Below, one piece after another: positions 14,301-26,300 of a DNA stretch of 64,000 nt. Within the stretch, counting starts at the first letter, position 1. The number at the start of each line of letters is the position of its first letter. The position numbers and the translations under genes were made by a program. The notes under the pieces are model-generated. The model ran no database searches, was not told the DNA's origin, and saw only the letters and a list, made by a program, of their open reading frames with translations. Location of the stretch: NCBI RefSeq assembly GCF_902635505.1, contig NC_045429.1, positions 463,033,359-463,097,358 of the forward strand. The letters are read 5' to 3'. Origin of the DNA: Sarcophilus harrisii (Eukaryota; Chordata; Mammalia; Dasyuromorphia; Dasyuridae).

Positions 14301-17300
14301 GTGAGACCTACTCCCATGCAGAGGCCAGAGGGCCTCAACGCTACTTTTAGACCGAGGTCTTTGCTTTCTCCCCTTGCCCTTTCTTCCTTCCTTTCTTAAA
14401 AAAAAATTCTAGCTAGCTAACTCTCTGACAAAGGAATGAAATCTAGGTGCCGTAAAACCCAACACTACGATAGCCATTTGTTTTGAACCAAAGCCATTGG
14501 GAGCTTTTCACAGACTGGGGCAGGGTCCTCAGCTCCTCATTCTGCGCCTGCGAGGAGGCCAGACCGGCGTGGCCACCAGAGGACAGCTCCCCGACAAGAG
14601 GAAGGACCGCGCCAGTCACAGGAGTACCTGCTTAATCATGCCAATCTGTTCTTTCCGCTCTTCGTCCCACTTGTGCTGCCGCTTGCCCAGCTCTTCCTTC
14701 ATCTGTTCACTTACAGCCTCCACCTAGAAATAAGACGAAGGACAAGGAGAGGGCTGTGTTCAAAGGCTCCACCCGGAGCACCTGGAAGGAAAACACGGAT
14801 GCCCTCGGCGCCCCGCCAGCCTACCTCTTTCTGGTGCTCCCGCTTCAGCTGGGCCCTCTCGGCCTCCTGCTGATGCTTCAACTGAGTCATCTGCTTCTCG
14901 TAGCGGCTGCTCAGCTCTGACCAGACGTCCTCCACAGCCCAAGAAGCCTTCTGTGCTTCCCCCTGCAGCTGCCACGGGGGGTCTGCTAGAGCATTTTTCA
15001 AGGAAACCATTGGAGGAATGAGGTTATTCTCTGCTTGCATGATATCTGAGTCTTTTGCCTTTATTTCAGCATCAGGTTTCTGACCCTCTGAAGGAGCCAA
15101 TTTAGACCATGCCACAAATTCTATTTTTTCACGCCGCTGTTCTTTTTCCAAGCATTTAATTTTCTCAGTCAGTTCGAATATGTTTTCCTCAAGATTTTCT
15201 CTATCTTTAGAAAACATTTTTTCCAAATTATTTTTTTCTTTGACAATTTGGGTAAACAGACTTTCCTTGATAGCGATCTCGGCCTTCAGGGTCTCCACCT
15301 CCTGCAGCAGAGCCTCCTCTAGGGTGGTTTTCTGACCCAGGCACCCAGCAGACCTTTGGCTTCTGCCTTGGTGGGCATCCAGCTGGCCCTGCAGCCTGTC
15401 CTCCTCCCGACTGTGCAGGGCCTCCAGATGCACCGAGTCGGAAGTCCTCTTTCCTGCTCCCCTCTCCACTTCCTCAGGGCAGATCTCGACCATCCCAGGC
15501 CAGAGAAGACCCTGAGCAGATGCTGAAGACAGGCCTTGTGAATCTGGGACGCTGTCAGCTGTAGCTCCCGTTGGATTTTCAGCTTCTTCCTCCAGCCTTG
15601 GGACAATCTCAGCACAAGAAAATGAGCTATCCCCCTCCTGGTTCGGTTCGATTGGGAGACTGTGGCCCCCCTCCCACCATGTCTCCTCAGCCTTTTCAAT
15701 CTCCTGGGAGAAATTCTTGAGGGCCATCTCCTTTTCTATAAGTAGCTGATTTAACTTCCCACACCGCTCTCCCAAGTAAACCTTATCTTTGTCCATTAAT
15801 GCCCATAAGTCTCCACGAGAGAAGCCACTGCCGTACTGCATGTCTGTCACCGGGTCAGCAAACAATCCTTCTGACAAGTCACTGGAATCCATTTTTTCAT
15901 CAAAGCTGATAATTAGCTCGTCTGTTACGCAGCCCAGACTCCCTCTCTCAGATTTACTCTGGAAAGCAGTTTCTATGTCAAAATACTCGGGTGTCTCAGA
16001 AACACTCAAATGATCTTGTTCGCTGCAGACCAGGTACTTTTCCATCAAGTCACCAGCGACCTCTAACATCACTCCCTCTACTGATGCTTCCCCATCAAGG
16101 GGGCCAGCTTCAATCGTTTCATCCTCCTCACTCATGTCAAATTTTAAACTTCGGTTTTCCTCTTCTGATTCTAAACTGAACCTTTTGAGAACATTTTGAT
16201 ATTCCAACTCATGGCAGGTCGGCTCTCCCGGCTGGAGGCCCACCTTACTACGCAGCCTCTCCAGTTCAGCTTTCTGGGCGCCAAAGGCACCTTGCAAAGC
16301 TCTCTCCTGCTCATGGGAAGTGATTTCCCCGACATCCTCCAGCTGGAGGTTTCTGCTCTTTTCAGATTCTTGGAGCAACTCCCCATTCACTCCTTGCACA
16401 GGGGAGCTGAGTTTTTGCATTTCCTCATCACCCTTAGAGTCCCAAGCTTTCTCCAAGTGTTTCTCTGCAGGTGAAAACTTCCTTTTAAGGTCCTCCAGCA
16501 TAGCTTCCTCCATCCACTCAGCGTCATCTCCTTCCTCCTGAAAAGCTGCCATCTGGCTCTCTGGTGTTGCACACGAGCCATATTGATGAAGATCCAACTC
16601 TTGGAGTTCATTGTTTAAATTGACATTAACTCCACTGAGGCTCTGTGGCTCCCAGTCTCTCGGGCCTCTAAGTGCAGGGGCTCCCGCTCTTGTAGGCCCA
16701 CCTGCTTTCCTGTATGTCCCATCCACGATGTTTGCACAAGCCTGTTTCACCTCTGTGACCCCCAGCCCAGGGTCCCACTTCAGATCCTGAGGTAGCTCAT
16801 AAACCTCCTTTAGGGGATGTTCTTGGGACTCCTCAACCCACTCTCGCTTTTCCTGGTTTAACAGTCTGACTTCTGCATCTTTCACTGAAACAGCGCACTC
16901 TGGTGAAACTGAGGCCTCATCAACAAGATGTAAAGGGTCTCGCACACCGCTGCTCAGCCCTTCTTTCTCTCTGACCACCCATGACAGCTCCTCAACGGCA
17001 CTTTTCAAATGTTCTTCCATCTCGGCAGAAATTTCCTTTTTATCTTTGATATTCTTAAAAATAAAATGTCACACATCAACTAAGAAGAAAACTTGCCATG
17101 CTGATTTGCATATTAATTCAAAATAATTATTTCACTCAACTTAGTTACTTAAATATAAGTAAGTACAGACTAGACCCACCACGGTCTTGTCTTTTCTGTT
17201 TAGAAAGTTAATTTTTAGTAACAAGTGCAAAGAAAGTTCCAACATCACCACAGAATTGTTTCAAATTATGTAGGATGATGGAAAAGTTAAGACAATTAGA

Positions 17301-20300
17301 TTCAATGATTTCCAAATGGTCTTGGGCAAATTTTGATCAGATCTTGGTCTAGATAAAGCCTTTTTCCTTCCAATTGGTCACAAGGGGGACAATTTTTAAC
17401 TGGAGATTTACCAAGTCTGCAAAGACAATTCCCTTGTTTGAATACAAAAGAACTTACTGTCCCGTTCTGGAAACAAAGAGCACTTTAGCCAATATTAAGC
17501 ACTAAGAAATACAGGTCACGGTGTCCTGGGAGAATAAAATTCCAATTGGATGCAAACAAGGAATTGTGTTCTCTAATCTGCGTGGGGTAACTCTGCTCCT
17601 ACAGACCCAGAGTGACTAGGGAGGGCCGGCTGGGGAGCACTGGACCTATGATGTCTCACTCCAGTGACCTCTCAGGGAGGACACACCATCCACCCACCTT
17701 CCATCAGCATGGGATGGGCGTCTGCTAAGCCAGAGAAGGGAAGGCCTCAGCAGGGCGAGGTCAGGCAGCCAGCACACGTAGGACACGAGGCCTGGTGGGG
17801 GCTGTAGAGTCCCAACCGAATCCCATACAGGCACAGGGGCCACTCTAGCTGTTTGATTCCCCACAGAAAAGAGCCTCTTCGAACAAGAGTGTCCAGCCAA
17901 GGCCCCGGGGAGAGCCTCCAACCTTCCTCACCTGCTGATTCGCTGCTATCTGTGTTTCCAAATCCTGGGCCCTGTGGTACTGGAGCTGCAGGGGAGTGCT
18001 GTGGCATGGATCTTGCAGGGGAGCGCTTGGCTCCAGCGGGTACTGCGGAGAGACTGGTGCCAGGGGCTGGGGCTGTAACGGGCCTCCTTTGACCGGCATC
18101 TTGCTCTTCAGAAACTCACTATTCTAAACACCAAGTGATTGGCTGGTGAGCTCTCCGAAGAAGGAAGCTACTGGGGTGCCTGCCTTCTCCCCCATCCCCA
18201 ATACTTCCTCACAGATCAGAGCGAACTGTGTAAAGGCAGAGAGAGTGTCTGCTCTACCCAGCGGTGAGCCCCGATCCCCCAGGATGTGATCCCCACCCTT
18301 CCCGTCCTCTCCCATCTCAAAGGCCTCCCCTCTCCTTTACAGGCGGCTAGAGTCCTTCCAATGAAAGCCCCCTCTCGATCCCTCAGATCACCCCACTGCT
18401 CCTCTACCGCTCCCTTGGATCCCTCACACCCTTCCTGCTGCGACAGTCCCAGACAGAGTGGGAAAGGGTGACCATCCCATCCGGTCCATATTGGATGTCT
18501 GAGGCCCAACCCCTGGTCATCCCACCTTGGCCTGAATACCCCCACAGCCCTTTCAGGCTGGCCAAAGCTTCAGCACATTCTGTCTCCTTTAATCTTCCCA
18601 ATGACCCTAAGAAGTAGGTGCTGACACTGCTCCCATTTTACGGATGAGGACCCAGAAGCAGAAGTGTCTGAGGTCAGGGCCTTCCCATCCCACCCTCAAC
18701 ACACTACCCCCGGTGGTTCCAAAAGCCTCAAGATGTCCGTTCCATCCAACTCAATTCAGGACCACGCTCCCGTTGTTTGCTCCCTCCACTTCACCCCGAT
18801 ATGTTCCTCAGAATCTTCAGGATTCTCAACTTGGGCCTGGAAGGGGCCAGGGAGGGGAGGGCTGTGACCAGAGTCACACAGCATGAGTGGGGGCGGCTCC
18901 TGGGGCTCCCCGGCCCAGGGGCCTCTCCTCCTCTCTCCATCTGGCCTCCAGCCTCTGTGCCGACAAGACCCTCCCTGCAGCCGCTCTGGCTCGGCCTCCC
19001 AGTCCAGCAGACCCTGAGAGTGGACGAGGGACCACCTTCCCTCTGCTGGATAACCCTCTGCCAGGACTCTGACTGCTTCTTCCTGGTCTCTCTGGGCCCA
19101 GGGACATCTACATGCCCAGGGACATCCACGTGCCCCGAGTTGCAGGCTGGCTAATTCCTCCCAATAAAAGCTCTGCTCCTGCACTCCCGGCCAACACTCA
19201 GAGGGCTCCTACCTGGGAGCCCAAACCCACACCTGCTGAGAACTGCGCTCACCATCCCCCTCCAGGACTCAAAGCCAAGCTTCAGCCCTCAGCCCCACGC
19301 CCCCTTACCCGCTGCCAGGTTTCTTCTAAGGCCCCTTTGGGTAACCTCAGGCCTCCCTGCCAGCCTCGTCCTGGATCCTTCTCTCACCCTGACTCCACTC
19401 CAGTCAGTCATCAGTGCCCAAGGCCTAGGATCTACCATCCATCTCACATCTTTGGTTTGGCATTCAAAGCCCTTCACGTGGAGACTCATCCCCTAGTTTT
19501 CCCAGACTCTGCAGGGAAAAATGCTTCTTGCTCTCCTTTGTACCCCCAACGCTTAGCATATTGCCTGGTACAGAGTAAGCATTTAACAAGACCGCTGAGG
19601 CAGTCGGGAGGCCCAGGACAGAGTGCAGGGCCTAGGACCAGGAGGACCTCAGAACAAATCCAACTTCAGACACTGCCTAACTATATGACTCTGAACAAGT
19701 CATTTTACTCCGGCCTGCCTCAGCTTCCTTCTCTGTAAAATAGTGATTTCTGGGTCACATGAGCAACAAGATGGAGGACCAGATGCTTTCTCCAATCCCT
19801 GTAGCTCTCAAACTTCTGCAGAACAGAAATCACACACCAGAAAGAAATCCATTTCAGCTGCCTCCAACTCTAGGACACCCATCTTCTGGTCCTCCCCTTC
19901 TACCCCGTGCCCCGGACCAAGGGAGTCTAGTCTGCTCGGGCCCTGACAGACAAACAGGGCTGCCATGGACAGCCCATGTAATGTCAGTGGCCGGCACGGC
20001 CCCCCTCCCAAAAGCTGCTGCCGGGCCAGAGAACCGAGGAATGGCGGGAGCAGGACAGGCCACGCCCACAGGAGGCTGTGCAGCACTCACCTCGGTGGTC
20101 AGAAGTAACCACCTAGAAGTCAGCTGGGGAAAGGGCCTGCGCTGGGCTGCTAGGAACGGCCCGGTGCGGGGCAAGGCTGAGGACCGAGATCCATCTTCCA
20201 AGGAAATCGCAGAAGAGGGGGCAGCAGAGTCAGAAAGTGAACAACAAGGGAAAGTGAGGTGAAAATCCCCAAAATCACCAAAGGTCTCGGAAAGAAAACA

Positions 20301-23300
20301 GAGCTTGAAAATAAGCAGATAAAGCAAGAGGAAAAATAGTAACAACAGAAGGAAATCCCGAAAACAAGTTCAGGCCCCTGTGAATAAAGAGTCCAACCCC
20401 TGAGGAGATGAAAGACTGTAACGTGAGGACGACACAGGACCACAAGACACTGATCCTGACAGGCTTAAGTTAGAAATGAGAACAATGAGAGCAGAATTCA
20501 CGGCCTGTGCAGCAAAAACAACTGTCGGAAGAGACATCAATGGGCATCTCACCAGGGAAATAAGAGAACGGTCCATCAGGAAAACAGAGAAAAGTGAAGG
20601 AGAAAATCTGCTCAGGTCTCCAGAGAATCTAAGCATCCAAGGGCCCCCGGAAGAATTAGATGGAACGGGGTTCTCAAGAGCACTGGAGCGCAAGTGACCT
20701 GCCGGACAAATCAGAGCTTCGCCGTCAATGAAAAAAAAGACGGCCATCCTATAATAAAGAGCGTTTGAAACATTCCTAGAAAGAAAACCAGATGTGAACA
20801 GACTCTTTCCTTCTCCAATACCACAAGCACCACAGACGCAAGGAGAGAGAATAAATGGCCTGCAGGCGTGGCGCTGGGAAAGACCAGACCTCAGCAGCAG
20901 GAACTGGAACTTGTGGAGACATCTAGCACTTGGAGGAACAGGGAAGTACACCGACCCAAGGAGGTTTTTGAGAAAAATGAGGGGAAAAAGGTAACAGGGA
21001 GGGATTCACTACGGGGCAGAGTCCTCATTGACCCTGCAAGAATTGTGTGACAGGCAAACTCTCCAAGGCAATGGCAGAAACTACCTAGAGGGGAGGAGTC
21101 AGAATGAATACCTTGGAAGTCTGGGTTTCACAAGGCATACGAAGAACAGAAAGACATTCATTATAAGGGTCCTGAGTCAGAGAATGAGGAGACAGAAAGG
21201 AAAAGAAGAGAAATCCTTTCTAGAAAAGGCTGCCAAAAATTGACATTTTAAAAACTAATGAACAGGATGCAAATTAAAGCAATTCTGAGGCACCACCCAC
21301 CTATTAGACTGGTGAAGATGACAAAAAAAGGAAACTAGGGAGGATGTGGGGAAACCGGGACACTAATGCACTGGTGTGACCATCTGGAGAAAAAGCTGCA
21401 ACTACACCCAAAGAACAATCAAACTGTGCCTACCTTCTGATCCACCAAAACTACTAGTAAAAGTTCAAAGGAAAAGTTGCAGAACTATCCATTCATATGT
21501 TTAAAAAAAATCAAAAAGAAAAAAGGAAAAGAAAAGGATCTAGATGCACAAAAATATCTAGAGTAGATCTTTTTGGAATGACTAAGAAGTGGACATCAAG
21601 GGGATTTCCAGCGATCGGGGAACAGATGAACAAGTTTTAGTATAGGATTGTAATATATATATATATATTTATATTTATACAAAATGATTCAAAGTGAGGA
21701 GTGAGAAGGAAAGGTTGTCAGAACAAACCCAGCCTCAGACACTTACTAGCTACATGACTCTGGGCAAGTCACTTCACTTCCACCTGCCTCAGCTTCCTCC
21801 TCTGTAAAGTAGTGATTTCTGAGTCATGTGAGCCACATGATGAACAGAACTAGTTAAAGGGGAGGGGAGGAAGAATTAGGGTCAGAGTTACTAGGAAGGA
21901 AAAAAGGGGGAGAATCGTATACCAGATAAAAGCAGGACAGAAAAAGGCTAGTGAGCCAAACCCCAAAGGGAAAAGAAGAACAAACAAGTGGAAGGGATCA
22001 GGGAGGAAGGGCAGAGAGGCACCTTAAAGTACGCAAAGAAACAAAGCCTTGTGTCAACAGCACAGGAAGGGAAAACTCCCCACTAAGCTAGGGATAACTC
22101 TAGCCTTACCTCACCGGGTTACTCAGAGGGCAGAGGGTATTTGCTGCGTGCCCCATAACCCTTAGAGGGCTGACTTGGCAGCCTGACCTTAGCCCACATG
22201 GTGTCATGCAGCAGGCCTCCCGTTTGAGCCTACCCCTGCCACATGTAGGCTGAGGAAGTGCCCCAGGAAGGCTGGGCCACAGCAGTGAGGAGGAAGCTGC
22301 AAACCAAAACTTTTTTTCCAAAAGAAAAGAGCCGACCTCCATAAAAAAGTTTTTCTTAAAAATCAAAATGTTAGGGCAGCTGGGTGGCGCAGTGGAGAGA
22401 GCACCAGCCCTGAAGTCAGAAGGACCCAAGTTCAAATCTGGCCTCAGACACTTAACACTTCCTGTCTGTGTGACCCTGGGCAAGTCGCTTAACCCCAATT
22501 GCCTCAAAAAAAAAAAAAAAAAAAATCCAAAATGTTCTTCCACAGCAAATTACCTCTTGTAACTGATGTTGCAAATGGTGCATCTGAGTGGCCAGGAGCA
22601 GCGCCTCCTGCTGGACATGCTGGTGACTCTGCCTCGCCTGCTGAAGGTTACTGCTCAGCCGGACAATGATTTTGTCTCTTTCCTGGACTGCCATCGCTAA
22701 TTCCTACCAAGGGGCCAATGCGTAACAGAGATCTTTCAGGGGGGAGAAAAGGCCCCCTCGGGGCGATACACGGTTGAGCCTCCTCGATATTCAGACCACA
22801 GGGGTGCGATTCAGAGCTCTGTGCACCAGCATTAGCAGGAGCCTCGTGGGAGGCCCCCCAGTCAGAGACAAGGCCTCTGAGCCTCCCCCTTCAAGGCTGG
22901 GCCGGGCCTCAGCCACCCAGCCCGCACTTAGGCCCTGCAGGGCCACAATCTGCCAAGACAGCCTTGGGCTCTGCTAGCCATATTCGTCTGGATGGGCCTG
23001 GGCCATTTGACCCTTGTGGAGCCCACAAACACGCTCTTGACTTTTTAATATCAACCGAAGCATCAAACAATCCCCAGGACTGACATGAAAAATGAAGGCA
23101 GGGCCAGACCAGAGCCCACTGATCTCTGTCCCCAGGGCCAGCGGCTCAGTTCTCCTCCGGCCGCGTCATTTCAGAGAAGGCCGCGGCCACCGGAAGAATT
23201 ACCCGCCCCTGTGCACCTGCAGCCATTTGCCACTTCCCCCTAGGCCTCAGTTTCCCCAACAGCCTGATCCGGGGCATCTCTGGACAGCCCCTCTCTCCCT

Positions 23301-26300
23301 TCCCATGGCTCAGGTGCTGGCAGTGAGTCAGCCCCGGCCCAGTTCCCTGAGGTCTCTTCAAAGCTCTGACCCCGCAATGAGTGGAACAGCGACACCAGCA
23401 GACCCATTGAGCAGCCCAGGGCTCCAGCGACCATCGCCCGGCTCCCCACAGAGTCGGCACTGACCATGGACTGAGACTCCCCCTCCCCCACCCCGTCAGA
23501 CTGTGCAGGCCTGAGCCACTGGTCTATAGTAAAGGACTCTTATCCAGCCCCAGGAGGTGGGGGTTTGCACCATAGAGCCGAGGGCCAGCGAATACCACGG
23601 GCAGGAAAAAGCCTGGAAGGAACCGCTCCTGGTAGCACAAGAAGGTTGTTCCCAGAGGCCACCGAGCCCCTTTTCCCAGGGTGTCCTTCTCAGACTGTGC
23701 AGGGGGAGGGGAGGCCAATCAGAGCGGGCAAAGAAGGAGCTGCTTCTCCAGGCAAAGGACAAAGGTCCTTCCCAGCTCTGGAGCTGCAATCTTGGTGTCT
23801 GCCAGGGCTCAGAGAGCTCCAGCAAGGGTTTCAGGCCCTGGCGACCATTCCTCGTCTCTGACCGAGGAGACAAAGGACATTCAGAGATAGTCTCTTTCCC
23901 CACAGAACACCCACACGATGGAGGACACCGCCATCCTCCCAGAGCCTCAGGCCCACCACCTGGCAATGATCCTCCTCACCCCTGCCCCTGTCCCTGGCCA
24001 ATTCCCGCAGACCACCTTCCACCCTCAGAGGCAGCTCGGCTGCCCACTGCCTCGAGCCCAACTACCAGACGCCTCTCCAGCCGCGGCCTCCCTCCCTGCG
24101 CGGCCTCCTCAGGCTCCTCCCCAGGAGGGCCCCAATCCTGCAGCAATGGCCTCCCTTCTCCCCTAAAGCTGCAAAGTACTTCCTTCGGATGCTACCCACC
24201 ATGAATATGCTGCTCCCCCTGCCCTGGTTGCCACCCCCATTAGACTGGGCACTCCTGAGAATCACCAGCAAAGGCAGCCATCGTGAACAGGATCTGTGCA
24301 TAGTAGGACCCATCACGGCAGCCTGAGCTCTAGGAACAAGGGAGCAAACCCTCACGGGGAGAACCTGACGCCCGCCTCGGAAGGCGGCCCCACCTGCTGA
24401 GCGACCCACAAAGCTCCCCTCACCTGCCTTCGGACGCCAACTGCCTCCCTCCAGTTCGTGGCAAAGCCTCCCTGGCTTTCTCCTTCCTCACTTTCCCTTT
24501 CTGCTCTGCCATACTTTGAAGGGCAACGACAGGGTGAGAGAAATGATTATGATAACCAGCAATTTGGGGAGGTCGCCCTCTTCAGACCTGATTTTAAAGG
24601 CTCATTATGGATGACGACACTGGGCTCTGTGATTCAGAGGCACCCAGGTGGGGAAGCCGTCGTGGTCAGCTTCAGGCTTGGGTGGGGATAAGTCTTAGAG
24701 AAGACTGCCCAAGGCTGGCACATGAGTCCTGTACCATGACTGCCTTTGGTCTAAGGGAGATGGCCAAATGACCGTGCTTTTATTAAGATGCTGGCTTTGT
24801 GAATTAATTGATTAAAACGCCCAAAAAGGTTGTATCTTAAGCCTTTCTAAATGCCCTGAGGAGCAGGAATGCTGGGAAGGCCCCTCTCCTCCTCCTGTCC
24901 CTCAGTTTGCAAGAGGCAGCCATGAGGCCGGCCCGCCCGGCACCAGCATCCAGAGGCAGGGCAGCTGGTCAGGAACCGCAGAAGGCAGGCCTGAAGCATC
25001 TTTCTGCCTCCTCCAGCTCCCGAGTTTTGGGGGGCTTTGCTCTGCTTTGTTTTGAAGGATGTGCTTTCCTTAAGGACGTCCCTTCAGCAGATGCCAGGGA
25101 CTGCATTTCTGGGAGGGGAGGTAGTGCAAGCTCAGCCAAACTGGGGCCTGCCGAAGACCTTCACTTAAAGAGGCCAAGCTCTCCCGTGGCAACCAGAGCC
25201 ATCTCGTCGGCCTGATCTCTACCTGGCCACTGGACCCAGGTGGCTCTAGAGGGGAAACCAGTGACTTTGCCCAGCCCCCCTCACTTAAATCCAATTCCCC
25301 TCCCTCTCGTCACGGTCCTCTTCGAGAACAGCAAACAACCAGCACCTCTGTGGCCGCTCCCCATGGGGTCAGGGACTGTTTTTTCCTTCCTTATGAGGGT
25401 CACCAGGAGACAGTTTCCCCAAGTTGCTATGACTGAGGTATTTACTCTATGGCTAAGCTGGGCCCCTTGGGCCACAGATGGGGGGGAGGAGGGGAACAAA
25501 ATGTATTCTAAATTAAGACAACTCTGAGGCACCATTTCACACCTCTCAGACTGGCTAAGATGGCAGAAAAAGATAATGCTGAATGCTGGAGGGGATGCAG
25601 GAAAACTGGGACACCGATGCATTGTTGGTAGAACTGTGAATACATCCAGCCATTCTGAGGAGCAAATTGGATCAAACTGTGCGTACCCTCTGACCCAGCA
25701 GTGTTCCTACTGGGCTTATATCCCAGAGAGATCTTAAAGGAGGAAAAGAGACCCACACGTGCAAAAATGTTTGTGGCAGGTCTCTTTGTAGTGGCCAGAA
25801 ACTGGGAACTGAGTGGAGGCCCATCAATGGGGGAATGGCTGAATAAATTGTGGTATATGAAGGTTATGGAATATTATTGTTCCATAAGAAATGATCAGAA
25901 GGATTTCAGAGAGGCCGGAGAGACTGACACGAACTGATGCTGAGGGAAGGAGCAGGACCAGGAGATCATGGTACATGGCAACAACAAGATTATATAATGA
26001 TCAGTTCTGATGCATGTGACTCTTCTCAATGAGCTGATTCAGGCCAGTTCCAAAAGATTCATGATGGGGAGAAAGACTGTGGGGACTGAGTGGGGAGCAC
26101 AACATGGCGTTTTCACCTTTTTGTTGTTTGCCTGCTTGTTTTCTTTTCCTTTTTGATCTGATTTTTCTCGTGCAGTACGATAATTGTGTAAATATATAGA
26201 GAAGAATTGTTTAACCTATATCGGATCACTTGCTGTCTAAGGGAGGGGGAGGGTTGCAAGAGTGAAAACTATCTTTGCACGTGTTTTGAAAAATAAAAAG

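Noticed and set aside
22373-22525. tRNA-like head of the SINE, considered as a tRNA gene
   Set aside because: It is part of a dispersed SINE with an A tail and lacks a full cloverleaf. No true tRNA gene was seen in the window.
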